Source: JAKFEE01 sp036675815 (lineage in GTDB: Bacteria; Pseudomonadota; Alphaproteobacteria; Rhodospirillales; Magnetospirillaceae). Taken from it: a stretch of 64,000 nt of DNA. The stretch spans positions 31,690 through 95,689 of the forward strand of contig JAKFEE010000017.1 of NCBI GenBank assembly GCA_036675815.1. The letters are read 5' to 3'. Under the pieces are notes generated by a model. That model made no database searches. It saw only the letters and a list, made by a program, of their open reading frames with translations, and was not told the origin of the DNA. The translations under genes and the position numbers were made by a program. This document shows, one piece after another, positions 8,841 to 18,359 of this stretch (positions are counted from its first letter, which is position 1; the number at the start of each line of letters is the position of its first letter).

Positions 8841-8909
8841 AAACAACTGACTGTTTCCTTCACACGCTCTTTCGCGGGAGCGACGACTCTGAGCAAAACG
8901 CAGGCCGTA

Positions 8910-9266
8910 TCACGGGGCGGGGTCGCTGGCCGCGGCGGCGGCCACGATCATGTCGGCGAACTCCCGCAGATAGACCGAGCCCTTGACCGTCCGCTGCACC
9001 AGGATGCTGCGGCGGTCGGTCTCGTCGGTCTTGCGCTTGATCAGGCCCAGTTGGCTCAGGCGGTCGAGGGCGCGGGTGATGGCCGGCTTCGATACGTCGA
9101 GTGCGGTGGCGAGGCCGCGGACGGTATGCGGCGGTGGTGTCAGATAGACCGTCAGCAGCAACGCCATCTGACGGGCGGACAGATCGGGAGCGTCCCGGCG
9201 GACGCTTTCGACGATGGCGCCGCGCCACAGCTCCAGTGCCTGGTTTGCCCTCAGATCGACGCCCAT
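8910..9266 (-). CDS. MarR-type winged-helix transcriptional regulator
   Basis: A compact 118-residue regulator. The winged helix covers about residues 20-95: ARQMALLLTVYL, then the recognition helix DVSKPAITRALDRLSQLGLI and the wing with DETDRRSILV, the usual MarR pattern. The start at 9266 (MGVDLRANQ) was chosen because the extra N-terminal part of the longer frame is out-of-frame-type sequence derived from the neighbouring gene. It lies 70 bases downstream of the aminopeptidase gene on the same strand. Ligand and targets are unknown. Confidence 0.85.
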   Translation of the reverse strand: MGVDLRANQALELWRGAIVESVRRDAPDLSARQMALLLTVYLTPPPHTVRGLATALDVSKPAITRALDRLSQLGLIKRKTDETDRRSILVQRTVKGSVYLREFADMIVAAAAASDPAP

Positions 9267-9336
9267 CACGCTGTCCGGTTTCGTTGCGCCGACGAAATTA
9301 GCCGAGGGCTGAGGGTGGGGCAATCGGTTATCGGCG

Positions 9337-10719
9337 TCATGCGGCGTAGCGCGCCGCCACCGTGGCGAACAGCGCGCGCAGCCCCATGGCGTCGCCCCCC
9401 TCGGGCCGGCCGGGCCGGGACGAGCCGTTCCAGGCGTAGAGATCGACATGCGCCCATGGCGTCGTCGCCGACACGAACTCCTTCAGGAACAGGGCGGCGG
9501 TAATGGCGCCGCCAAACGTGCTGCTGGACGCGTTGCTCAGGTCGGCGACCTTGCTGTCGAGCATACGCCGATAGGGCGCCCACAATGGCAGGCGCCACAG
9601 GGGGTCGTGCTGCTCGCGGCCGTGGCGAAGGATCTCGTCGGCCAACCCATCGTCGTTGGCGAAAAGGGCCGGCAGTTCCGGCCCCAGGGCACTGCGGGCT
9701 GCGCCCGTCAGGGTCGCCAGGTCGAGCAGCAGGTCGGGTTTTTCGGCGTCCGCCTCGGCGAGTGCATCGCACAGGATCAGCCGGCCTTCAGCGTCGGTGT
9801 TGCCGATCTCCACCGACAGCCCCTTGCGCGTGCGCAGGACGTCCAGTGGGCGGAAGGCATTGCCCGAGACGCTGTTTTCCACCGCGGGGATCAGCACGCG
9901 CAGGCGTACAGGCAGATTGGCCATCATCACCATCTTGGCCAAGGCGATGGCATGGGCGGCGCCGCCCATGTCCTTTTTCATCAGTTTCATCCCGGCCGAC
10001 GTCTTGAGATCGAGGCCGCCGGAATCGAAACACACGCCCTTGCCGACCACCGTCACCATGGGAGCGTCTTCCCTGCCCCACACCAAGTCGGCGAGGCGTG
10101 GGGTGCGCGAACTGCCGCGGCCGACCGCGTGGATGGCCGGGTAGTTGTCGCGCAGCAACTCCTCGCCCACCAGAACGCGGCAGCGTGCGCCATGATGGCT
10201 GGCCACGGTCTCGACGATGCCGGTCAGTTCGGCCGGCCCCATGTCGGCGGCCGGCATGTTCACGAGGTCGCGCACGAGGCTGGTGGCACAGACGATGCGC
10301 TCGACCGCGGCGCGATCCGCACCGTCCGGCCAGGCCAGGTCCGGCCATTCCGTCGCCTTTTTCCGGCGGTAGCGATCGAAGGAATAGGTGGCGAGGCACC
10401 AGGCGATCGCCGCCCAACTCGCCGCATCGCCGTCCAGCGACCGGTCAATTCGATAAGGGCCGGGCGGCAGCTTGCCGGGAAGGTGGGCGAAGGCCCAGGG
10501 GTCATCGCCGTCGCCCAGCCCGAGCACGACCCGCGCAAGCTTGCCGCGCCCGTCGGCGATCAGGCTGATGCTGCCGGCTTCGGCCTTGAACTGTGTGGCA
10601 TCGAGCCAGGTGCCGATCTCGGCCGGCTGTTCCGAGCGCCAGCCGGCGAGCTCGCCTTTGGCCAGCGGAGTGAGCAGGATCGCGGAGTCATCGGTCTTGT
10701 CGGTCAGATGGGCGAGCAC
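9337..10719 (-). CDS. Leucyl aminopeptidase family protein (M17)
   Basis: A 460-residue cytosolic zinc/manganese aminopeptidase. The C-terminal catalytic domain has VVGKGVCFDSGGLDLK, the KDMGGAAHA segment and the M17 signature NTDAEGRLIL, with metal-binding Asp and Glu residues and the catalytic Lys and Arg visible. The N-terminal domain is shorter and more divergent than in E. coli PepA, typical of the alphaproteobacterial M17 paralogue. There is no good ATG; a GTG at 10719 preceded by AAAGGAA fits best. It is divergent from the GST gene, with about 105 bases between starts. Confidence 0.92.
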   Translation of the reverse strand: MLAHLTDKTDDSAILLTPLAKGELAGWRSEQPAEIGTWLDATQFKAEAGSISLIADGRGKLARVVLGLGDGDDPWAFAHLPGKLPPGPYRIDRSLDGDAASWAAIAWCLATYSFDRYRRKKATEWPDLAWPDGADRAAVERIVCATSLVRDLVNMPAADMGPAELTGIVETVASHHGARCRVLVGEELLRDNYPAIHAVGRGSSRTPRLADLVWGREDAPMVTVVGKGVCFDSGGLDLKTSAGMKLMKKDMGGAAHAIALAKMVMMANLPVRLRVLIPAVENSVSGNAFRPLDVLRTRKGLSVEIGNTDAEGRLILCDALAEADAEKPDLLLDLATLTGAARSALGPELPALFANDDGLADEILRHGREQHDPLWRLPLWAPYRRMLDSKVADLSNASSSTFGGAITAALFLKEFVSATTPWAHVDLYAWNGSSRPGRPEGGDAMGLRALFATVAARYAA

Positions 10720-10824
10720 CGGGGCCGTTCCTTTCACCGCCAGGGATCGGCAAAGATGCCCCCGGCGGGGCGATTGCGCAACCGCGCCGCCGGCCGCATG
10801 ATGGCAACCATAACGGAGGTGCTC

Positions 10825-11457
10825 ATGTCCGATTTGGTCCTTGTCATCGGCAGCAAACGCTATTCCTCCTGGTCGCTGCGACCGTGGCTCGCCCTCAAGC
10901 AGACCGGGACACCGTTCGAGGAACTGGTGGTCACGTTGCGCCAGCCGGACACCAAGGCGTGCATCCTCCAGCATTCGCCGTCGGGCAAGGTGCCGCTGCT
11001 GAAGCACGGCGAGCTGATCGTCTGGGAATCGCTGGCCATCTGCGAATATCTCGCCGAATCCTGGCCCGAGTCCGGCCTATGGCCGCAAGACCGCGCCGCG
11101 CGCGCCGTCGCCCGCAGTGTCTCGACCGAGATGCATGCCGGCTTCATGGCGTTGCGCCAGCACCTGCCGATGGACGTCTGTGCCCTTACCCCGATGGGCT
11201 CGCTGGCGCCCGAGGTTGCGGCGGACGTCGAGCGCATCCAGCGGATCTGGCGCGATTGCCGCAGCCGTTTCGGGGGCGAAGGTCCATTCCTGTTCGGGCG
11301 CTTCTCCATCGCCGATGCCATGTACGCGCCGGTGGCCACACGGTTCACCACCTATGGCGTCGAATTGGACACCGTGTCTCGGGCTTACGTTCAAGCGATT
11401 TGGGCTCTTCCGGCGATGCAGGAGTGGAAGGCCGCTGCCGAGCGCGAGGCGGCCTAA
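10825..11457 (+). CDS. Glutathione S-transferase family protein
   Basis: A 210-residue two-domain GST. The N-terminal thioredoxin-like half begins LVIGSKRYSSWSLRPW, where SSWS holds the likely Ser glutathione-activating residue. It continues with KVPLLKHGELIVWESLAI, the conserved cis-Pro and the ES glutathione-contact pair. The C-terminal all-helical half includes FGRFSIADAMYAPV, the N-capping motif. The ATG at 10825 has GGAGG five bases upstream. It is divergent from the M17 gene and convergent with the TAXI gene two bases past its stop. The substrate is unknown. Confidence 0.92.
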   Translation: MSDLVLVIGSKRYSSWSLRPWLALKQTGTPFEELVVTLRQPDTKACILQHSPSGKVPLLKHGELIVWESLAICEYLAESWPESGLWPQDRAARAVARSVSTEMHAGFMALRQHLPMDVCALTPMGSLAPEVAADVERIQRIWRDCRSRFGGEGPFLFGRFSIADAMYAPVATRFTTYGVELDTVSRAYVQAIWALPAMQEWKAAAEREAA

Positions 11458-11459
11458 CC

Positions 11460-12473
11460 TCAACGGACCATGCCGTTTTCGGAGTAGTAGGCGGCGGCGC
11501 CGGGATGCAGCGGGATGCCCAGGCGTTCCGTCTCGGCATCCGGCTGGACCAACCGGCCGCGCGGGTTGCCTTGGCTCAGCAGTTCCTGCGTTGACGGATG
11601 CCACAGCGCGCGGGTGATGCCGTAGACGAGGTCGTGCGGCAGTTCGGCGCGAACCAGCAGCATGACGGGTAGATTCAATGTCGGCACCGCTGTGTCGATG
11701 CCGGCATAGGTCGCCGCCGGCACCATGCCGGGCAGCAGGAACGGCTGTTCATCGCACAGTTTCGCCGCCTTGGGCCCATCGATGGCCACAAGGCTGATCG
11801 GTGTGGTCTTGGCCAGTTCGGCGACGATCGGTGACGGCTGCCCGTCGACGATGAAAAAGGCGTCGATCTCGCCTTTGGCCAGCGCCTCGGCGGCAGCGGC
11901 GGGGGCCAGGTAACGCGGCTGCAGATTCCGTTCGCGCAGGCCGTAGGCCGCCAGGATCAGGCGGGCATCGAACAGGGTCCCCGAGTTTTTCTCGCCCAAG
12001 GACACGCGCTTTCCCTTCAAGTCCTCGACCTTGCTGATGGATGCGCCGTCACCCGCCACCAGATGCAGGGTATCGGGATAGAGTGCGGCAATGGCGCGCA
12101 GGTTGGTCACCGGCCCCTTGTTCTTGTATGGGCCAATGCCGCGTAACGCCCAGTAGGCAATGTCGGCATGGACGAGGGCGGCCTCGAGACCTTCGTCGCC
12201 CAAGGCATCGACGTTGGCTCCCGCGCCATTCGTCGACTGCGCCACCGCGATCAGCCCCGGCACGCCGCAGCTACCACCCTTGTCGCATTCGCGCGATCCC
12301 GGAGGATTGCTGATCGCGTTGGCGATGAGGCCGCCGACCGCAAAGCGGGTCTCGCCGGTTGAACCGGTGCCGATGCGGAAATAGGTGGTCTCCTGCGCCA
12401 TCGGCGCGACGGCGGAAACGGCAGCAACGACCATTGCCGCGGCGGCAACACCAAGGCGGACGAGACGAATCAT
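11460..12473 (-). CDS. TAXI-family TRAP transporter solute-binding protein
   Basis: A 337-residue periplasmic binding protein. It has an N-terminal signal peptide (hydrophobic to about residue 25). The next stretch reads FRIGTGSTGETRFAVGGLIA, the TAXI signature region with GTG-S-G. Later come GKRVSLGEKNSGT and GEIDAFFIVDGQPSP. Such proteins feed a fused DctQM permease, but no permease gene is next to it, so it is an orphan in this window. Cysteines in SRECDKGGSCGVPG may form a disulphide. The ligand (often glutamate or other carboxylates) is unknown. Confidence 0.9.
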   Translation of the reverse strand: MIRLVRLGVAAAAMVVAAVSAVAPMAQETTYFRIGTGSTGETRFAVGGLIANAISNPPGSRECDKGGSCGVPGLIAVAQSTNGAGANVDALGDEGLEAALVHADIAYWALRGIGPYKNKGPVTNLRAIAALYPDTLHLVAGDGASISKVEDLKGKRVSLGEKNSGTLFDARLILAAYGLRERNLQPRYLAPAAAAEALAKGEIDAFFIVDGQPSPIVAELAKTTPISLVAIDGPKAAKLCDEQPFLLPGMVPAATYAGIDTAVPTLNLPVMLLVRAELPHDLVYGITRALWHPSTQELLSQGNPRGRLVQPDAETERLGIPLHPGAAAYYSENGMVR

Positions 12474-12700
12474 GCGATCAGTTATCCGGTGCCCGCCCTG
12501 TTTTGTACAGCCTTCGTACGGTTAATCGGCACGTAACCGTCATGGGTCATCATTCGGCGGAGCTGTGCCAAAGCTGATGAGCTGCGCTCGTGCCTTGCCC
12601 GCCCCGACCGGCCACGTTGGGCGAGGCACGCCACCGCGGCCCACCTTGTCCGAATAGCCGCCACCGCTTATAACCGAGGCGGCAAGGGGAGACGGATCGC

Positions 12701-13687
12701 ATGATCGTAGTGACGGGCGGCGCCGGTTTCATCGGCTCGAACATTGTGGCGGCGCTCGAGGAGCGCGGCGAGGAGCCCATCGTCATCTGCGATCGCCTGC
12801 GTGCGAACGACAAGTGGCGCAATATCGCCAAGCGCGACCTGGCCGACATCGTCCATCCCGAACAGCTGTTCGATTTTCTCACCGCTCACCGCGACAATGT
12901 GCGCGCCATCGTCCACATGGGCGCCATTTCGTCGACGACCGAGACCAACGCCGATCTCATCGTCGCCAACAACTTCTCGCTCAGCCTGGCGCTGTGGTCA
13001 TGGTGCACCGCCAACGAGGTCGGTTTCATCTATGCGTCGTCCGCGGCGACCTATGGCGACGGCAGCCAGGGCTTCGACGACGCGTTTTCGCCGGCCGAGT
13101 TGGCCAAGCTGCGGCCGCTGAACGCCTATGGCTGGAGCAAACATCTGTTCGATCGTCGCGTCGCGCGCAAAGTCGCGCAGGGCCAGCGCACGCCGCCGCA
13201 GTGGGCGGGGCTCAAGTTCTTCAATGTCTACGGGCCGAACGAGTACCACAAGGGCGGGCAGCAGAGCGTGGTGTCGCAGGTCTATGACCACGCCGCCCAA
13301 GGCACCGCCTTCCATCTGTTTCGTTCACACCATCCCGATTACCGCGATGGCGAGCAGTTGCGCGACTTCATCTGGGTCGGCGACTGCGTCGACGTGTTGA
13401 TGTGGTTGCTCGATACGCCGAGCGTCAACGGTTTGTTCAACTTGGGCACCGGCAAGGCCCGGACCTTCTACGACCTTGCCGCCAGCGTCTATCACGCGCT
13501 CGGCCAGGAACCGCACATCAAGTTCCGCGATACGCCGCCGGAGCTGCGCGGCAAGTACCAGTATTTCACCGAAGCCCGCATGGACCGGCTGCGCCAGGCC
13601 GGCTATGACAAGCCGTTCACCGCGCTGGAACACGGCGTCGCCACCTACGTCCGCGATTACCTCGCCGCCGCCGACCACTATCGTTAA
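12701..13687 (+). CDS. hldD: ADP-L-glycero-D-manno-heptose 6-epimerase
   Basis: A 328-residue NADP-dependent SDR-type epimerase making the heptose donor for the LPS inner core. It shows the Rossmann motif VTGGAGFIGSN at the start and HMGAISSTTE. The catalytic Ser and YxxxK motif are in YASSAATYG and NAYGWSKHLFD. FFNVYGPNEYHKGGQ is the HldD/RfaD-specific segment. The length is typical. An AAGGGGAG ribosome binding site precedes the ATG. It opens a co-directional run (hldD, lgt, methyltransferase, pgeF, lipoprotein) with a cell-envelope theme. Confidence 0.95.
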   Translation: MIVVTGGAGFIGSNIVAALEERGEEPIVICDRLRANDKWRNIAKRDLADIVHPEQLFDFLTAHRDNVRAIVHMGAISSTTETNADLIVANNFSLSLALWSWCTANEVGFIYASSAATYGDGSQGFDDAFSPAELAKLRPLNAYGWSKHLFDRRVARKVAQGQRTPPQWAGLKFFNVYGPNEYHKGGQQSVVSQVYDHAAQGTAFHLFRSHHPDYRDGEQLRDFIWVGDCVDVLMWLLDTPSVNGLFNLGTGKARTFYDLAASVYHALGQEPHIKFRDTPPELRGKYQYFTEARMDRLRQAGYDKPFTALEHGVATYVRDYLAAADHYR

Positions 13688-13695
13688 GGGGACGC

Positions 13696-14490
13696 ATGGG
13701 AATCCCGTTTCCGGATATCGACCCGGTTGCCATCCACATCGGGCCGCTGATGATCCGTTGGTACGCCCTTGCCTACATTGCCGGTCTCCTCGGCGGCTGG
13801 ACCTATTTGCGCTGGCTGGTGCGCCGGCCGCCCAAGGCCATGACGATGGAGCAGGTCGACGACCTGCTGGTCTGGGTGACCCTGGGTGTCGTCCTCGGCG
13901 GCCGGCTTGGCTACGTGCTGTTCTACAAGCCGGGCTATTATCTGGCCAATCCTGCCGAGATCCTCGCCGTGTGGCAGGGCGGCATGTCGTTTCATGGCGG
14001 CCTGATCGGCGTGGTCGTCGCCCTGATCCTGTTCTGTCGTCGCCACCGGCTGTCGATTCCGGCGGTCGGCGACGTCGTCGCCTGCGTCACGCCGCTCGGC
14101 CTGCTGTTCGGCCGGCTGGCCAATTTCATCAATGGCGAGCTGTTCGGGCGGCCGGCGCCGGACGTGCCGTGGGCCATGGTGTTCCCCCACGGCGGTCCGC
14201 TGCCGCGCCATCCCAGCCAGCTTTACGAGGCGGCGCTGGAAGGATTGGTGCTGCTGGTGGTGATGCATCTACTGTGGCGCCGCGAGGCCTTGCGATTCAA
14301 GCCGGGTTTCCTCATCGGGGCGTTTCTCATCGGTTATGGCCTCGCGCGCATCATCGCCGAGTTGTTCCGCGAACCCGATGCCCATCTCGGTTTTCTCGCC
14401 GGCGGCGTGACCATGGGCCAGGTACTGACCCTGCCGATGGTGCTGGCCGGGCTGGCGCTGATGGCGTGGGCGCGGCGACGCCCGGCGTGA
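13696..14490 (+). CDS. lgt: Prolipoprotein diacylglyceryl transferase
   Basis: A 264-residue polytopic inner-membrane enzyme that moves diacylglycerol from phosphatidylglycerol onto the lipobox cysteine of prolipoproteins. The Lgt signature reads GRLANFINGELFGRP. Also present are IRWYALAYIAG, GGRLGYVLFY, SFHGGLIG and HPSQLYEAALEG, which cover the catalytic and substrate-binding residues. Around seven hydrophobic segments are visible. It starts 8 bases after hldD and its stop overlaps the next GTG start. Lipoproteins it would act on include the gene at 16332. Confidence 0.96.
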   Translation: MGIPFPDIDPVAIHIGPLMIRWYALAYIAGLLGGWTYLRWLVRRPPKAMTMEQVDDLLVWVTLGVVLGGRLGYVLFYKPGYYLANPAEILAVWQGGMSFHGGLIGVVVALILFCRRHRLSIPAVGDVVACVTPLGLLFGRLANFINGELFGRPAPDVPWAMVFPHGGPLPRHPSQLYEAALEGLVLLVVMHLLWRREALRFKPGFLIGAFLIGYGLARIIAELFREPDAHLGFLAGGVTMGQVLTLPMVLAGLALMAWARRRPA

Positions 14491-15551
14491 CCCCGCTGGC
14501 GACGCTGCTGGCCGAACGCATCCGGGCCGGCGGCCCCATCCCCGTCGCCGACTATATGGCACTGGCGCTCGGCCACCCGCGGTTCGGCTATTACCGCACC
14601 CGCGATCCCCTGGGCCGGGCCGGCGACTTCACCACCGCGCCCGAAATCAGCCAGCTCTTCGGCGAGATCATCGGCCTGTGGTGCGCCACGGTGTGGACGA
14701 TGATGGGAGCGCCACCCCGGTTCCATCTGGCCGAGCTCGGCCCCGGCCGCGGCACCCTCATGGCCGACCTGCTGCGTGCCGCGCGCGTTGTACCAGGGTT
14801 CGACGAAGCGGCCGCGGTGCACATGGTGGAAACCAGCGAACCCTTGCGCCAGTGCCAGCGTCAGGCCCTGGTCGGCCATGAGGTCTGCTGGCATGACGAT
14901 CTTTCATCTCTGCCGCACGGGCCGATGCTGCTGGTCGCCAACGAATTCTTCGATGCGCTGCCCATTCACCAGTACGTCAAGGATGCCGGGCAGTGGCGCG
15001 AGCGGCTGGTCGATGTCGAAGGCGACGGCTTCCGCTTCGTGATGGGTGCGCCGATGGCACCGGACCTGCCGGCAGCCATGGCGGCCACCGGCGATGGTGC
15101 CGTTGCCGAGGTCTGTCCCGCCGGTCGAGCCATTGCCGCAGACCTCGGCGCCCGCATCGCCGCCGATGGTGGGGCGGCGCTGATCATCGATTACGGCCCG
15201 GCGGCCAGCGCGCCCGGCGACAGTCTGCAGGCGCTGCGGGCGCACGCCTATCACCCGGTGCTGGAAGCGCCGGGCACCGCCGACCTGACCGCCCATGTCG
15301 ATTTCCCAAGCCTGGCGGCTGCCGCTGCGCCGGCGCGTGCCGAGGGTCCCGTCAGCCAGGGGCGATGGCTGCGCGGCCTGGGCATCGAGATCCGTGCCGC
15401 GCAGTTGTGCCGCAGCAATCCGGGCAAGGCCGGCGAGATCATAGCCGGATGCAACCGCTTGATCGATGCCGCGGAAATGGGCACCCTGTTCAAGGTCCTC
15501 GGCTTGGCCCAAGCCGGCCTTCCCACGCTCCCCGGTTTCGAGACGTCGTGA
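14487..15551 (+). CDS. SAM-dependent methyltransferase, MidA/NDUFAF7 family
   Basis: A 354-residue class I methyltransferase of the NDUFAF7/MidA (DUF185) family. Mitochondrial members dimethylate an arginine of complex I subunit NDUFS2 and are needed for its assembly. Diagnostic segments are FGYYRTRDPLGRAGDFTTAPEI, the SAM-binding AELGPGRGTLMADLLR, LVANEFFDALPIHQY and LIIDYGP. The start is a GTG within the lgt stop (GTGA, 14487-14490), implying coupled translation. A complex I target in this bacterium is inferred from homology only; no nuo gene is nearby. Confidence 0.92.
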   Translation: MTPLATLLAERIRAGGPIPVADYMALALGHPRFGYYRTRDPLGRAGDFTTAPEISQLFGEIIGLWCATVWTMMGAPPRFHLAELGPGRGTLMADLLRAARVVPGFDEAAAVHMVETSEPLRQCQRQALVGHEVCWHDDLSSLPHGPMLLVANEFFDALPIHQYVKDAGQWRERLVDVEGDGFRFVMGAPMAPDLPAAMAATGDGAVAEVCPAGRAIAADLGARIAADGGAALIIDYGPAASAPGDSLQALRAHAYHPVLEAPGTADLTAHVDFPSLAAAAAPARAEGPVSQGRWLRGLGIEIRAAQLCRSNPGKAGEIIAGCNRLIDAAEMGTLFKVLGLAQAGLPTLPGFETS

Positions 15552-15567
15552 AGGGAATCCCCGCAAG

Positions 15568-16335
15568 ATGATCACCGCATCGGCCCTCGACGATCTGCCG
15601 CGCATCCGCCACGGCTTCTTCACCCGCGCCGGCGGGGTTTCCGAGGGCATCTTCGCCGGGCTGAACTGCGGCTACGGCTCGGGCGATTCACCGGAAAAGG
15701 TGACGGCCAACCGCGCCCGCGCCATGGCGCGGCTGGGATTGCCGGCGACGGCGCTGGTCACCGTCTACCAGGCCCACACCGCCGAGGCGGCGACGGTTGA
15801 CGATCCATGGCCGCACGATCAGGCGCCTACCGCCGACGCCCTGGTTACGGTGATGCCCGGCCTGGCCCTGGGCATCCTGACTGCCGATTGCGCCCCGGTG
15901 CTGTTGGCCGACGCCACGGCTGGCGTGATCGGTGCCGCCCATGCCGGATGGAAGGGGGCCATCGGCGGCGTGCTCGAGAACACCATCGCCGCCATGGAGG
16001 CATTGGGGGCGACGCGCCAGCGCATCACGGCCGCGATCGGGCCATGCATCGCCGGTGCCTCCTACGAGGTCGGCTCGGAATTTCCGGTGCCGTTCCTAGC
16101 CGCCGATGCGCAGAACCGCGACTTCTTCGTGCCTGCGGCGCGCGCCGGGCATTGGCTGTTCGATCTGCCTGGGTTCGTCGGCAGGAGGCTGCGCCAGGCC
16201 GGTGCCGGCGAGGTGCTGGACACCGCGTGCGACACGCTGGCCGATGAAGACCGCTTCTTCAGCTATCGCCGAACCACCCTGGGCGGCAGCACGGCCTATG
16301 GCCGCCAATTGTCGGCGATCGCGCTGGAGCCATGA
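15568..16335 (+). CDS. pgeF: Peptidoglycan editing factor PgeF (polyphenol oxidase/laccase-domain family)
   Basis: A 255-residue YfiH/DUF152 protein. Family hallmarks are RHGFFTRAGGVSEG, YQAHTAE with the first metal-type His, TADCAPVLLAD with the Cys, and AHAGWKGAIGGV with the second His. E. coli PgeF removes L-Ser-containing errors from muropeptide precursors. Older annotations call these multicopper or laccase-like; the sequence alone does not decide. AGGGAA lies 10 bases before the ATG. The stop overlaps the lipoprotein start (ATGA). Confidence 0.92.
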   Translation: MITASALDDLPRIRHGFFTRAGGVSEGIFAGLNCGYGSGDSPEKVTANRARAMARLGLPATALVTVYQAHTAEAATVDDPWPHDQAPTADALVTVMPGLALGILTADCAPVLLADATAGVIGAAHAGWKGAIGGVLENTIAAMEALGATRQRITAAIGPCIAGASYEVGSEFPVPFLAADAQNRDFFVPAARAGHWLFDLPGFVGRRLRQAGAGEVLDTACDTLADEDRFFSYRRTTLGGSTAYGRQLSAIALEP

Positions 16336-17138
16336 AGCGGCTGCTGCCCCTTGTCGTCATGCTGGCCGTAGCGGGCTGCGGGGAATTGCCCCAGCCCTTT
16401 CGCCACACCGGCGACAATCCCCTGCTGGATCCCGGCACCCGCGCCGGCATCGTCGTCCTGCCGGTGGCGGCGGCACCGCAGCCGGCGGAAATGGCCGAAG
16501 CCGTCGCCGAAGCCTTGCGCAAGGCGGACATGCTGGCCACCACCACGGGCGGCAATGCCGGCAGCTGGCTGGTGGAAGGAAGCGCCGGCCGCGAGGGCCA
16601 GCGCGTCTTGCTCACCTGGCGCGTCTGGGACCCCGAGCACCGGCTGTATGCCAGCACCAGCCAGTCGGTCGCGGCGACGGCTCTGTCCAATACCCAAGGC
16701 ATGACGCGAACGGCGGCCGAAGCGGCACCCGCATTGGCCGCGTTGATGGGCGATCATTACGTGAAAAAGGCCGCCTTGCCGCAGGGGCCGGCGGTGGTGG
16801 TGCGCGGGGTCAAAGGTGCCCCCGGCGACGGCAACGATGCCCTGGCACGGGCCATGGCGAAGAGCTTGCAGGCCTCGGGCTATCGCATCACACCCAAAGA
16901 CTGGCAGGCGGCGATCGATGGCCGCGTCAAACTCGACAAGGGTCCAGCGCAGGACCATGTGCAGATCGAGTGGATCGTCGTCGCGCCCGACGGAACGGAA
17001 CTCGGGCGCCTGCGCCAGGCCAACCAGGTGCCGCATGGCCAGTTGGACCGCCGCTGGGGCCGCATCGCCGGCTTCGTTGCCGAAGCCGCCGCCCCCGGAG
17101 TCACCGAACTGCTGGACCGCGTCGGAGCACCGGAATAG
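16332..17138 (+). CDS. Putative lipoprotein of unknown function
   Basis: A 268-residue protein with a short signal peptide and a lipobox (VAGC, Cys16), so it is predicted to be lipid-anchored in the envelope. The rest has two alternating alpha/beta-like parts (about 35-150 and 155-268). Each contains a helix rich in Ala/Glu followed by a strand with W. I do not recognise a characterised family. It is translationally coupled to pgeF (4-base overlap) and sits three genes after lgt, suggesting an envelope role. No catalytic motif is visible. Confidence 0.8.
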   Translation: MKRLLPLVVMLAVAGCGELPQPFRHTGDNPLLDPGTRAGIVVLPVAAAPQPAEMAEAVAEALRKADMLATTTGGNAGSWLVEGSAGREGQRVLLTWRVWDPEHRLYASTSQSVAATALSNTQGMTRTAAEAAPALAALMGDHYVKKAALPQGPAVVVRGVKGAPGDGNDALARAMAKSLQASGYRITPKDWQAAIDGRVKLDKGPAQDHVQIEWIVVAPDGTELGRLRQANQVPHGQLDRRWGRIAGFVAEAAAPGVTELLDRVGAPE

Positions 17139-17211
17139 GCGGGCTATGTCCATTTACATTGCCCTAGGCCGACTGATACATTCCGGCCGCGTCTAATCAG
17201 GGTATCCAGCT

Positions 17212-18144
<933 letters not shown>

Positions 18145-18150
18145 ACAATC

Positions 18151-18263
18151 GAACCACAGAGACACAGAGGCACTGAGACGACACCGAGAAGGGATCTTTC
18201 GCGCGCGAAAGCGCGCACGAATCCTTCTCTGTGATCCCTCTGTGTCTCTGGGTCTCTGTGGTT
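18151..18263. repeat. Long imperfect inverted repeat between prs and rplY
   Basis: The left arm, from 18152, reads AACCACAGAGACACAGAGGC. It is mirrored near 18233-18263 by CCCTCTGTGTCTCTG and GTCTCTGTGGTT with small insertions. At its centre is a perfect 16-base palindrome CTTTCGCGCGCGAAAG (18196-18211). The whole element could fold into one long stem. ACAGAGACACAGAG-type repeats occur as dispersed elements in many bacterial genomes. There is no coding potential. It lies 7 bases after the prs stop, so it could also shape the 3' end of the prs mRNA. Confidence 0.8.
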
Positions 18264-18359
18264 ATTTGTTGATCCGAGCACCGGGGCGGTGTAAACGACA
18301 GCGCTTCGGCGTCGGCACCCCTGGAGGCCGACGTCGTTTTCCGCATTGGAGATCTGCAT

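Larger units (their letters stand above)
8553..8909. other. Repeat-rich intergenic region after purD
   Basis: No convincing gene lies in these 357 bases between purD and the convergent MarR gene. They hold two distinct repeat elements (8641-8719 and 8802-8840) plus degraded half-copies of the second (8583-8605 GCCGTCATGCCCGCGGAAGC-like, and about 8868-8886 CTTTCGCGGGAGCGACGAC-like). Such clustering is typical of short palindromic elements collecting downstream of genes. Confidence 0.75.
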
